Made by a program: the position numbers and the translations under genes. Below the pieces are notes generated by a model. It made no database searches. It was not told the DNA's origin and saw nothing but the letters and a program-made list of their open reading frames with translations. A stretch of DNA of 64,000 nucleotides from Streptomyces genisteinicus (lineage in GTDB: Bacteria > Actinomycetota > Actinomycetes > Streptomycetales > Streptomycetaceae): contig NZ_CP060825.1 in assembly GCF_014489615.1 (NCBI RefSeq), positions 5,750,001 through 5,814,000 of the forward strand, written 5' to 3'. Position 1 is the stretch's first letter; every line of letters starts with the position of its first letter. This document shows, piece after piece, positions 8,366 through 16,325 of this stretch.

Positions 8366-10042
8366 TCAGGCGGCGGCGCAGGCGGCGCCGCCCAGCGTGA
8401 ACGCGGCCGGGGCCGGGTTCGTCGCGCCCTTGGTGCCGATGAAGCCGACGGTGACCGAGCCGTTCGGCGCGATCGTCGACGTGTACGAGGCGGGGGAGAC
8501 GGTCACCGAGCCGCCGGACTGCGCGGCGGTGCCGCCCCACATGTTGGCGACGGTCTGCCCGGCGCCGAAGGCGAAGCCCAGCCGCCAGTCGCTGAGGGCG
8601 GCGGTGCCGGTGTTGCGGATGACGATCTCGCCCTGGAAGCCGCCCTGCCACTCGCCGACCACCCGGTAGCCGACCGCGCAGGAGCCGCCGGGCGTGCCGC
8701 CCTGGTCGGTGGTGACCGCCACCGTCGCGGAGCGCGCCGAGCGGTTGCCCGCCGCGTCACGGGCGTAGACCGCGAAGGTGTACGAGGTGCCCGCGGTCAG
8801 GCCGGTGACCGTGACCCGGGGCGAGAGGGCCGAGGCGGCCGGCGTCTCGGCGCCACCGCTGATGCGGACCACGTCGTAGCCGGTGACACCGACGTTGTCG
8901 GTGGCCGCCGCCCAGGTCAGCGTCGCGGAGTCGGCGGTGACGGCCGAGGCGGCCGGGGCGCCGGGCGCCGTCGGGGCCTCGTCGTCCCCGGTGGCGCCGC
9001 CGAAGACGGTCGCCTCCACCGACGTCTGGGCGATGCCGTTCACACCGTTGAAGATGCGCTCGCCCCAGGAGCTGAGCCGGCTCGGGTCGAAGTCGAGGAC
9101 CAGGTCGAGGATCGGGTCGGTGTTGCCGCTCCAGGACCAGGCGAGGTAGCCGAGGTCGAGCCGCTCGGCCGCGGCCATCATGGTGTCCTCGTCGGGGTCG
9201 CCCCACTGGTCGCCGGGGCCGCCGAACTCGCCGATCAGGATGGGCAGCCCGCTGGCGACGAAGCCGTCCAGGTAGTCGTTGATCTCCTGCGCGGTGTCGA
9301 AGACGCTGTACATGTGGATGGAGAAGATCAGGTTGCCGGTCGTGTCGGCGTCGTACACGGCCTGGGCGTTGGCCTTCATCACGCCCTGCCAGTCCTGGCC
9401 CCAGTTGGGGGCGTCCACCATGATCGTGTGCTGGAAGCCGGCCGTGCGCAGCTTCTTCACGGCGGCGATCGTCGGCTCGGTCCAGCCGGCCGGGTTCGTG
9501 TTGCCCCAGGGCTCGTTGCCGATGTTGACGATGACGTAGTCCTCCTCGCCGTCGAGGACGTCCTTGAGGCCGATCCAGTAGTCGGCGGCGTGGTCGAGCG
9601 TGCCGGCCGCCGCGTCCTCGCCGTAGCCCGTGGTGTCGTGCACCTCCAGGACGCAGATCAGCCGGTTCTCCTTGCAGTCCGCGACGACCGCGGCCACGTC
9701 GGCGGGGCTGTTCTCGGACCAGCGGTGGCCGTCGGACAGGACGACCCGGACGCTGTTGGCGCCCTTGGCCTTGATGTCGGCGAGCGACTGCGTCTCGCCC
9801 GGGTACCAGGTGTGCGCGTGGTTGACGCCGCGCATCACGAAGTCGTTGCCGTTCGCCTCCAGCAGGCGCCCGTCGCTGATGTGCAGGCCCGTCGCGAGCG
9901 CCCCCGCCGTCCGGGCATGGGCGGCGCCGGCGCCGAAGGCGCCGAGGAGGACGAACCCGACGAGGGTGGTGAGCCCCGTCAGCAGGGATACGGCGGTGCG
10001 GGACCGTGTGGTGCGCGTACGCGTCGTGCTTCTCGTTCTCAC
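8366..10042 (-). CDS. Secreted GH5 endo-beta-1,4-mannanase with FN3 and CBM2 domains
   Basis: 558 residues. An Arg/Thr-rich N-region, hydrophobic core and Ala-His-Ala site form a signal peptide (about 1-45). The catalytic domain (~50-355) has NIGNEPWG (Glu177, acid/base) and ILIGEFGG (Glu272, nucleophile) plus RGVNHAHTWYP, the pattern of actinobacterial GH5 subfamily 8 mannanases. An FN3 module (~360-450) and a C-terminal CBM2 (~460-558, with conserved Trp in GEWQGG, SDWRLG and MWGG) follow. GTG 10042 has GGAG five bases upstream; the ATGs at 10075 and 10087 lie within or next to the operator and are less likely. The product is exported and should cut mannan in cellulose-associated plant wall. 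Two CebR-type boxes upstream suggest repression relieved by cello-oligosaccharides. Mannanase versus other GH5 specificity is inferred from resemblance. Confidence 0.92.
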   Translation of the reverse strand: MRTRSTTRTRTTRSRTAVSLLTGLTTLVGFVLLGAFGAGAAHARTAGALATGLHISDGRLLEANGNDFVMRGVNHAHTWYPGETQSLADIKAKGANSVRVVLSDGHRWSENSPADVAAVVADCKENRLICVLEVHDTTGYGEDAAAGTLDHAADYWIGLKDVLDGEEDYVIVNIGNEPWGNTNPAGWTEPTIAAVKKLRTAGFQHTIMVDAPNWGQDWQGVMKANAQAVYDADTTGNLIFSIHMYSVFDTAQEINDYLDGFVASGLPILIGEFGGPGDQWGDPDEDTMMAAAERLDLGYLAWSWSGNTDPILDLVLDFDPSRLSSWGERIFNGVNGIAQTSVEATVFGGATGDDEAPTAPGAPAASAVTADSATLTWAAATDNVGVTGYDVVRISGGAETPAASALSPRVTVTGLTAGTSYTFAVYARDAAGNRSARSATVAVTTDQGGTPGGSCAVGYRVVGEWQGGFQGEIVIRNTGTAALSDWRLGFAFGAGQTVANMWGGTAAQSGGSVTVSPASYTSTIAPNGSVTVGFIGTKGATNPAPAAFTLGGAACAAA

Positions 10043-10086
10043 GGAGACTCCAGTAGATGGGCGCCGGGACAGCATCGGAACGGACA

Positions 10087-10100
10087 TGAGAGCGCTCCCA
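10087..10100. promoter_or_regulatory. CebR-type operator, one mismatch (proximal)
   Basis: TGAGAGCGCTCCCA differs at one position from the 14-bp palindrome TGGGAGCGCTCCCA known as the CebR site of cellulose-utilisation genes in Streptomyces. It lies 45 bp upstream of the mannanase start. Confidence 0.85.
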
Positions 10101-10118
10101 TGGTTTGAGCCAGGTGCG

Positions 10119-10132
10119 TGGGAGCGCTCCCA
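10119..10132. promoter_or_regulatory. CebR-type operator, perfect palindrome (distal)
   Basis: TGGGAGCGCTCCCA is an exact match to the CebR box. It is 32 bp (three helical turns) from the second copy, suitable for cooperative binding by a LacI-family repressor. No cebR gene is in this window. Confidence 0.9.
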
Positions 10133-10371
10133 TGAAGTCACCACGCCGGGAACACGTCAAGACTTTGGACAGCCCGTTCCGTGGTCGGACCGCTCGGGCC
10201 CGCTCCAGGCTCTGGCCGGAACTCGTCCCTCGCGCCGCCTCCTCGTCCGGGCCGCGCCCGCACCGGGCACCCGGCCCGCACCGCGGCCCCCGCGGCACGC
10301 CCCGCCGGATCGTTCGCGGGGCGGTACGGCGTGGCGCGGCGAGCGGACGGACAGGTGCCCGCTACGTGTCG

Positions 10372-10397
10372 GGAACAATGCGGAGGGTCCATGCGTT
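10372..10397 (+). promoter_or_regulatory. Possible ECF-sigma promoter (GGAAC-N18-GTT)
   Basis: GGAAC (10372-10376) and GTT (10395-10397) are separated by exactly 18 bases, the spacing of SigR/SigE-like Streptomyces promoters. It lies 115 bp upstream of the CBS membrane-protein pair. A TTG at 10429 after GAAGGAG opens a 28-codon frame whose stop overlaps the ATG at 10512, a possible coupled leader peptide. The rest of 10145-10511 shows nothing I can name. Confidence 0.35.
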
Positions 10398-10511
10398 GAC
10401 GGGATTCAGCCACCTCGAAGGAGTTGCCTTGTCCGCCAGACCGACGGACCCCCCGGGACACAGTCCCGGACCACTTCGCCATGAGCGCGGCGCGCGGCGA
10501 GGTGGTGTTCG

Positions 10512-11831
10512 ATGAGTGCCGCGCTCGGCCTGCTGGCCGTCTTCGTCCTCACCCTCGGCACGGGTTACTTCGTCGCCCAGGAGTTCGCCTACGTCGCCGC
10601 CGACCGCCTGGCCCTGGCCAGGGAGGCCGAGGCCGGTGACAAGCGCGCCGCCCGCGCCCTGAAGGTGCTGGAACGCCTCTCGTTCATGCTCTCCGGCGCG
10701 CAGCTGGGCATCACCGTGACCGGACTGGTGGTCGGCTTCCTCGCCGAGCCCTCCGTCTCGGCGCTGCTGCGGCCCGCTCTGGAGGGGATCGGGCTCTCCG
10801 GCGCGGCGGTCTCCGCCGTCTCCGTGGTCCTCGCCTTCGTCCTCGCCACCGTGCTCCAGATGGTGATCGGCGAGCTCGCGCCGAAGAACCTGGCGCTCGC
10901 CGTCCCGGAGCGCCTGGCGAAGTCGCTGGCGCCCTCCACCCTGCTGTACCTGAAGGTGGTCGGCCCCGTCGTGCACGTCTTCGACGGCGCCGCGAACCGC
11001 CTGCTGCGCAAGATCGGCATCGAGCCGGTCGAGGAGCTGCACCACGGGGCCACGCTGGAGGAGCTCAGCCATCTGATCGGCGAGTCCCACGAGCAGGGCC
11101 ACCTGCCGGCCGCCACCGCCGAGCTGGTCGACCACGCCGTGGAGTTCTCCGAACGCACCCTCGGCCAGGTCATGGTCCCGCGCGCCGATGCCGTCTTCGT
11201 GCACCAGGACGCCACGGCCACCGAGGCCGTCGGCCTGATCGCGCGGCACGGGCACTCCAACTACCCCGTCTTCGGCAACCACCCGGACGACATCGCCGGC
11301 GTCATCGGCGTGCGCGAACTGATGCGCCTGCCGGAGTCGCGGATGGCGGGCACCACCTCCGGCGCGGTCGCCCGCACCCCGCTGCTGCTGCCCGACACCC
11401 TGCCGCTGCCCGACGCGGTCGCGCAGATGCGGGACCGCGACGACGAGTTCGCGGTGGTCCTGGACGAGCACGGCGGTGTCGCCGGCATCGTCACCTACGA
11501 GGACATCGCGGAGGAGCTCGTCGGCGACATCGCCGACGAGAGCGACATCGTCGTCCACCTCGCCGTCGCCGACGGCGACGGCTGGCTCGTCGACGCCGGT
11601 CGCCGGCTGGACGAGATCGAGGACGCGACCGGGGTCGCCCTGCCCGGGGAGGACGACTACGACACCGTGGCCGGCCTGATCATCGACCGGCTGGGACGAT
11701 TCCCGGCCATCGGCGACCGCCTCACCGTCGACGGCGTGCGCCTCGACGTCCTCACGCTGGACCGGCACGTGCCCGAGCGGGTGCGCATGACCCCGGTCGA
11801 GCAGCCCGCGGCCGAGGAGGCGCAGGCATGA
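10512..11831 (+). CDS. CNNM/HlyC-type CBS-domain membrane protein (DUF21, CBS pair, CorC)
   Basis: 439 residues. The N-terminal DUF21 region (1-190) has about four membrane segments (LGLLAVFVLTLGTGYFVAQEF, LGITVTGLVVGFL, VLAFVLATVLQMVIGELAPKN). It is followed by a CBS pair (~210-340; MVPRADAVFVHQDATATEA, VVLDEHGGVAGIVTYED) and a CorC/HlyC C-terminal domain (~350-430; DDYDTVAGLIIDRLGRFP). This is the full layout of the CNNM/MgtA-associated family of putative Mg2+/Co2+ transporters, often mis-named hemolysins. GAGGTGG precedes ATG 10512. The downstream paralogue overlaps by 4 bp, so the two are translationally coupled and may form a heteromer. Ion specificity is inferred from the family only. 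Confidence 0.9.
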   Translation: MSAALGLLAVFVLTLGTGYFVAQEFAYVAADRLALAREAEAGDKRAARALKVLERLSFMLSGAQLGITVTGLVVGFLAEPSVSALLRPALEGIGLSGAAVSAVSVVLAFVLATVLQMVIGELAPKNLALAVPERLAKSLAPSTLLYLKVVGPVVHVFDGAANRLLRKIGIEPVEELHHGATLEELSHLIGESHEQGHLPAATAELVDHAVEFSERTLGQVMVPRADAVFVHQDATATEAVGLIARHGHSNYPVFGNHPDDIAGVIGVRELMRLPESRMAGTTSGAVARTPLLLPDTLPLPDAVAQMRDRDDEFAVVLDEHGGVAGIVTYEDIAEELVGDIADESDIVVHLAVADGDGWLVDAGRRLDEIEDATGVALPGEDDYDTVAGLIIDRLGRFPAIGDRLTVDGVRLDVLTLDRHVPERVRMTPVEQPAAEEAQA

Positions 11832-12850
11832 GTTTCCCGATGGCACTCTTCGTCACCGTCCTGCTGCTGATCGGCAGCGGGTTCTTCGTCGCCGCCGAGT
11901 TCGCGCTCGTCGCCGCCAAGCGCCACCGTGTGGAGAAGGCGGTCGCCGAGGGCCGGCGCGGCGCGAAGGCCGCACTGGCGGGCATGAAGGAGCTCTCCCT
12001 CATGCTGGCCGGCGCCCAGCTCGGCATCACCATCTGCACCCTGGGGCTGGGATCGATCTCCAAGCCCGCGATCTCGCACCAGCTGGACCCGCTCCTGCAC
12101 GACCTGGGCCTGCCCAGCGGGCTGAGCTACGGCATCGCCTTCGCCGTCGCGATGATCGTCGTCGTCTTCCTCCACATGGTGGTCGGCGAGATGGCGCCCA
12201 AGTCCTGGGCGATCGCGCATCCCGAGCGGTCCGCGATGCTGCTGACCCCGGCGTTCCGCGCCGTGGTCAAGGTGGTCCGCCCGCTGATCTGGGTCCTCAA
12301 CCGGGTCAGCAACGCGCTGGTGCGCCTGTGCCGGGTGGAGCCCCGGGACGAGCTGGCGGCGGTCCACAACCGCGAGCAGCTCACGCACCTGGTGCGGGAG
12401 TCGGAGCGGCTGGGCCTGATCAACCACACGGACTCCGAGCTGATCACCCGCTCGCTGACCGAACCGCAGACCCCGGTCGCGGAGCTGGTCACACCGGCCG
12501 CGGACATCGTGCGTGTCCCGGCGGGCGCCGGACTGGACGAGATCCTGGCGACGGCCGCCGGCGCCGACCGCTCCCGGCTGGTCGTCGTGGACGGCGACAC
12601 CGTCCTCGGCTCGGTCCACGCCCGTGACGCGCTCGTCGTGCGTACCAGGGGACGCGCCGTCACGGCGCGCGAGCTGGCCCGCCCGGTCCCCGAGCTGCGC
12701 TCGGGGGACAGCGTGTCGCACGCGGTCGAGCAGCTCCGCCGCAACCGCGCCTCGCTGGCCCTGGTCCGGGACGAGGACGGTGTGCTCACGGGGCTGATCA
12801 GCCTCGACGACCTGCTCGTCCGGCTGATGGGGGCGCCCGCCGCCCACTGA
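11828..12850 (+). CDS. CNNM/HlyC-type CBS-domain membrane protein, short paralogue
   Basis: 340 residues, starting in an ATGA overlap with the upstream paralogue. It has the DUF21 transmembrane domain (VTVLLLIGSGFFVAAEFAL, LGITICTLGLGSI, MIVVVFLHMVVGEMAPKSWAI) and a CBS pair (~200-335, ending LALVRDEDGVLTGLISLDDLL), but lacks the C-terminal CorC/HlyC domain of its neighbour. Adjacent long plus short copies of this family are common in actinobacteria. Complementary subunits would explain why only one keeps the cytosolic CorC module. The product is an integral membrane protein, probably in divalent-cation efflux or homeostasis, though no transport substrate is shown by the sequence. A strong hairpin follows the stop. 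Confidence 0.88.
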   Translation: MSFPMALFVTVLLLIGSGFFVAAEFALVAAKRHRVEKAVAEGRRGAKAALAGMKELSLMLAGAQLGITICTLGLGSISKPAISHQLDPLLHDLGLPSGLSYGIAFAVAMIVVVFLHMVVGEMAPKSWAIAHPERSAMLLTPAFRAVVKVVRPLIWVLNRVSNALVRLCRVEPRDELAAVHNREQLTHLVRESERLGLINHTDSELITRSLTEPQTPVAELVTPAADIVRVPAGAGLDEILATAAGADRSRLVVVDGDTVLGSVHARDALVVRTRGRAVTARELARPVPELRSGDSVSHAVEQLRRNRASLALVRDEDGVLTGLISLDDLLVRLMGAPAAH

Positions 12851-12869
12851 CCCCCGGGTCCGTGCCCCT

Positions 12870-12908
12870 GCGGCCTCCCCTCGCGCCCCGGCGCGGGCGG
12901 GAGGCCGC
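12870..12908 (+). terminator. Nested hairpin after the CBS-protein operon
   Basis: Arms GCGGCCTCCC (12870-12879) and GGGAGGCCGC (12899-12908) enclose a second stem CGCGCC/GGCGCG. It lies 20 bp past the stop. Confidence 0.65.
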
Positions 12909-13022
12909 GGCCGTCGGCGGGGCGTGCGCGGCGCGTGCCGGCCTGCTGCTCCACTGCCTCGTTCGAGCCAGGAGCTCACCCGCAGAAGAGCGAACGCAGC
13001 CGGCGAAGCATCGGCCCGGGCA

Positions 13023-13547
13023 TCAGGGCCTCAGCAGTCCGCCCACCCACCAGTCGTGCGGCTTGCCGTCGTTGGCGATGCTGCGATTGCACAGTGTCCC
13101 TTCGACGGTGAAGCCGAGTTTCTCGGCGACGGCACGCGAGCCGGTGTTCCCGGCCATGGCCCACCACTCGATGCGGTGGACGTCGAGGGTGGCCCAGCCC
13201 CAGTCGCACAGGGCCCGGGCGGCCTCCGCCGAGTACCCGCGTCCGCGCTGTTCCCTGACCGCCCAGTAACCGAGCTCCCAGACGCCGCGGCTGATGAGGG
13301 TCAGACAGTACGAGCCGACCAGGGCACCGGTGTCCTTGCGGAACGCGCCGAGGGTGTAGTCCCTGTCCTCGGCCCACTGAGCGGGCAGCTTCTCGCCGAC
13401 CAGCTTCTCCGCGTCCGCACGCCGGTACGGCACCGGGGTGTAGAACTGGATGTCCTCGTCCTGGCAGGCTTCGTACACCGCATCCACGTCGGCAGGTGTG
13501 AAGCCCCGCAGCACCAGGCGGTCGGTCTCGAGAGTCACTGGATCCAC
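13023..13547 (-). CDS. GNAT N-acetyltransferase (RimJ/RimL-like)
   Basis: 174 residues with the GNAT fold as in ribosomal-protein-alanine acetyltransferases: TLETDRLVLRGFTPADVDAVYE at the N-terminus, a central WELGYWAVREQRGRGYSAEAARALCDW block (the Q/RxxGxG/A acetyl-CoA pyrophosphate loop is EQRGRGYSAEA) and an NTGSRAVAEKLGF C-terminal strand-helix. GTG 13547 gives the usual short lead-in before TLETDRL; an in-frame GTG at 13604 is an alternative, and neither has a convincing ribosome site. It acylates an amine on a protein or small molecule, acceptor unknown. It is cytosolic and stands alone, divergent from the glycosyltransferase-like gene to its right. Confidence 0.85.
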   Translation of the reverse strand: MDPVTLETDRLVLRGFTPADVDAVYEACQDEDIQFYTPVPYRRADAEKLVGEKLPAQWAEDRDYTLGAFRKDTGALVGSYCLTLISRGVWELGYWAVREQRGRGYSAEAARALCDWGWATLDVHRIEWWAMAGNTGSRAVAEKLGFTVEGTLCNRSIANDGKPHDWWVGGLLRP

Positions 13548-13766
13548 CGCGGCAGTATCGACGCCGTCAACAAGTGGCGACCAGCGAATATCCCGACCGG
13601 GCACCGCCCGTCACAGTGCCCCGGGCTGATCGACGGTCGTCGCAGCACCCCGGATCAGCTGCCCCGGGACGGAGCCGCACCCGTCATCAGTCGCGGACCG
13701 AGCCCCTAGGATGGGCGGCTCCGAGTCGGCGGATCGCCGATCGTGCCGGAGGAGGAGATCGGTTCG

Positions 13767-14879
13767 ATGAACCTGCCCACGGGTCCCGCGACGCGATCCA
13801 CGGTGACGGGTGCCGGCGAGGTCCGGGTCTCCTGTGCCGTCATGGCGCACCCCCGGCGCGCCGCCGCGGCCACCGCCCTCGCGGCGAGCCTGCCCGAGCT
13901 GGATGCCACGGTGGTTCTCGACCCCGATCCGGACGGTCCCCCGGCGACGCTGCGCACGGCGGCCGAGGCGTGGGCCGCGGTGCCCGACGGGGCCACGCAC
14001 CATGTGGTCCTCCAGGACGACGCCACGCCCTGCGCCGGCTTCGCCGAGGCGCTTCAGGGGCTGCTCGGGCTCCGCCCCGACCTGCCGATATCCCTCCACA
14101 CCGAGTGGGGGTCGGGCTCGGCGACCATGGTGCGGTGGGCCGCGCTCTCGGGCGGCGGGCTGGTGCGGTGCGTCGACGAGTACGTGCCCACCGTCGGCCT
14201 GGTCCTGCCCGCTCGGCTCGCCCGTGAACTGGGCGAGTTCGCCCGGACGTGGCCGGACCGGGAGCTGCCGGACGATGTGGCGGTGGCCCGGTTCCTGGCG
14301 GAGAAGGGCGTTCCGCCCTATGTGGCCTCTCCCAACCTGGTCGAGCACGACGGCGATCTGAGCCTGGTCGGCAACGGGGGCCCCATGGGCATCCGGCGCT
14401 CTCCCTGCCTGCGGCTCCCCGGCGACGGGCCGCAGCGTGCGGACCTCCTGGAGGCGCCCGGTCTGGTGCCGATCATCAGCGCGCCGAAGGCGCGTGCGGT
14501 GGTGATGTGCTGGGACACGGCCGGGCAGCGGCATGCCGGGTACACGACGCTGCGCCCGGAGCTGGAGCGGGCGGGGGTCGCCCACCAGGACGTCGTGGCG
14601 GCGCTGGACAAGTGGCTGGCCTCCGCGGCGGGAGACCGCCTGGAGGCCGCCCTCGGTTACGGCTTCCTGCACGAGACCTGGGTCGCCGCCGTCGCGCTGG
14701 CGGTCTTCGCCCCCGGGCGGGCCGGGGCGGACCCCGTCGCGGGCCTCGGGCTGCGGGCGCTGGAGACGGTGGCCCCCGGCGGCCTGCGGACGCTGGTGCC
14801 CGCCACCGTCTCCGGCACGTCCCTGCGCGCCGACCTGGCGGCCCTGGTCCGGGACGGGTTCGCCCTGCGGGGCGCCTGA
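13767..14879 (+). CDS. Glycosyltransferase-like protein (GT-A type DD motif), paralogue 1
   Basis: 370 residues; ATG 13767 follows GGAGGAGG. The frame contains VSCAVMAHPRR, then THHVVLQDDATPC, with an Asp-Asp pair at the place of the metal/nucleotide-sugar motif of GT-A glycosyltransferases. YVPTVGLVLPARLA and SPNLVEHDGDLSLVGN complete a layout seen in sugar-transferring enzymes that act on named acceptors. The gene immediately right (14909-16045, opposite strand) encodes a clear paralogue with the same order of motifs, and the two genes converge with 29 bp between stops. It has no signal peptide or membrane helix, so it is cytosolic. The sugar donor and acceptor are unknown; assignment to a transferase is by motif resemblance only. 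It borders the radical SAM cluster and may belong to it. Confidence 0.65.
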   Translation: MNLPTGPATRSTVTGAGEVRVSCAVMAHPRRAAAATALAASLPELDATVVLDPDPDGPPATLRTAAEAWAAVPDGATHHVVLQDDATPCAGFAEALQGLLGLRPDLPISLHTEWGSGSATMVRWAALSGGGLVRCVDEYVPTVGLVLPARLARELGEFARTWPDRELPDDVAVARFLAEKGVPPYVASPNLVEHDGDLSLVGNGGPMGIRRSPCLRLPGDGPQRADLLEAPGLVPIISAPKARAVVMCWDTAGQRHAGYTTLRPELERAGVAHQDVVAALDKWLASAAGDRLEAALGYGFLHETWVAAVALAVFAPGRAGADPVAGLGLRALETVAPGGLRTLVPATVSGTSLRADLAALVRDGFALRGA

Positions 14880-14908
14880 CGCACGCGGTGCGGCACGCGC
14901 CCGGCGGG

Positions 14909-16045
14909 TCAGGCGGGCGGCAGGGCGGGCACCCGCAGGTTCCCGGCACCCCAGACCATGCCGGCCGACACGATCGACACGAGGTCGTCCCGGTGCCGCA
15001 GGAGCGCGTCGACGTCGGCGAAGACCCGGAGCGCGCCGGGGATCAGCGTGGCGAGCGCGGCCGCCGCCGGACCGTCGGGAGCCTTGAGGGCCACGGCGAG
15101 GTCCGCGACCGACTCGGGCCACTGGCTGCGCTGAACGGCCCCCATGGCCACGGCCGTCAGCCAGGCGGCGTGGAACTGCTCCTCCGGGACGATGCCGAAG
15201 AGGTCCCGGCCCGCGGAGGTGGCCTCCACGGCCCCGGTGAAGACGCGGCGGAGCCGTTCCTCGTCGGCGCCCCACTCCACCAGGCACTCCAGTGCGGGGC
15301 GCTGGGTCGCCGGCACGTCGTCGGCGGTGTCGAGGACCAGCGCGGTCCCGGTGTTCCAGGCGAAGAACGGCATGAGCCGGGGGACCTCCAGGACCGTGGC
15401 GTCGAACCCGGGCGGGAGGGTGGCGCCCCATCCGGCCGAACGCCGGGCGCCGTGACCGGAGTTGCCGGTGATGCTCGGCAGGTCGAGGTGTTCCACCAGG
15501 TTGGGGACGGTCACCAGCGCCCGGGTCCCGGTCGTCCGGACGAAGCGCAGCACTGCCTGGTCGTCGGCCTCCCCGTCGCGGGCCTCCTCGTCGAGGAAGC
15601 GGCCCAGCCGGACGGCGAGTCCGGTCGGCAGGCTGAGGGCGACGGTCGGCACGTACGGGTTGATGACCGGCACCGCGCTCGCCCCCGTCAGCGCGGCCCA
15701 GCGGGCCAGCACCGCCGTCCGTGAGCCCCATTCGACGAAGTGGCTGAGCACGGCGTCGGGGTGGGTCCCGATGGCCTGCAGGACGGAGTCGACGAGTCCG
15801 TCGGGGACCTCCACGTCGTCCTGGAGCACCAGGTGGTGGGTGGCGTTCCGGCCGGACGCCTGGGCGAAGGCCAGCCGTGCGCTGCGCAGAGCCGTACGCG
15901 GCCCGTCGGGGACCGGGTCGACCGCGAGCCGCACGTCCGCGTGCGGACCCAGCGCGCGCTGCACGCGCGCCGCGTCGGCCAGCCGGTCCGGATGCGTCAT
16001 GACGGAGACCGACAGGCGGGTGTCCGAAGAACGAGAGAGCGCCAT
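14909..16045 (-). CDS. Glycosyltransferase-like protein (GT-A type DD motif), paralogue 2
   Basis: 378 residues; ATG 16045 follows AAAGGGA. It shares motif order with the neighbour: VSVMTHPDR, THHLVLQDDVEVPDG, HFVEWGSRTAVLARWAAL, YVPTVALSLPTGLA, VPNLVEHLDLPSITGN, then a C-terminal helical region (EEQFHAAWLTAVAMGAV versus GFLHETWVAAVALAV in the partner). The Asp-Asp pair and VPNLVEH segment are the best-conserved parts, consistent with a GT-A nucleotide-sugar site. It is divergent from the ABC exporter operon across an AT-richer 280-bp region. It probably belongs to the same pathway as the radical SAM genes, but the sugar, acceptor and even the transferase role remain inference. Confidence 0.65.
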   Translation of the reverse strand: MALSRSSDTRLSVSVMTHPDRLADAARVQRALGPHADVRLAVDPVPDGPRTALRSARLAFAQASGRNATHHLVLQDDVEVPDGLVDSVLQAIGTHPDAVLSHFVEWGSRTAVLARWAALTGASAVPVINPYVPTVALSLPTGLAVRLGRFLDEEARDGEADDQAVLRFVRTTGTRALVTVPNLVEHLDLPSITGNSGHGARRSAGWGATLPPGFDATVLEVPRLMPFFAWNTGTALVLDTADDVPATQRPALECLVEWGADEERLRRVFTGAVEATSAGRDLFGIVPEEQFHAAWLTAVAMGAVQRSQWPESVADLAVALKAPDGPAAAALATLIPGALRVFADVDALLRHRDDLVSIVSAGMVWGAGNLRVPALPPA

Positions 16046-16143
16046 CCCGTATCCCTTTCGCTTGATGTGGCCGCGATATTAGCAAGCAATTTTGAAGGAA
16101 AGTTTCGATTCCCGGCGAGGGGCGGAATTGGTTTTCACTCCTC

Positions 16144-16239
16144 ATGACCAAACGGCTGGAAGCCGCCCAAATGGTCCCGCTCGAGAATTGCTATAGCCCG
16201 CGGTCCGGCCCGTTGACCGGGATACGGGCGGCTGGTTAG
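16144..16239 (+). CDS. Possible 31-residue peptide upstream of the exporter operon
   Basis: ATG 16144 to TAG 16237-16239 encodes a short peptide beginning MTKRLEAAQM and containing ENCYSPRSGP. It lies in the divergent region before the ABC exporter/radical SAM genes, where a modified-peptide precursor might be expected, and has one Cys and one Tyr in its C-terminal half. Against it: no ribosome-binding site is within 12 bases (GAGGGGCGG is about 20 bp away), and third-position GC is only about 73%. It is offered as a candidate only. Confidence 0.2.
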   Translation: MTKRLEAAQMVPLENCYSPRSGPLTGIRAAG

Positions 16240-16325
16240 CCTGCGGATTCCGCGATCTGAGAAGTCGAATTCCGCGTGGATTATCCGGCCCGATGAATGC
16301 GCGGCAGCATGCGAGGGGTGAGGAC

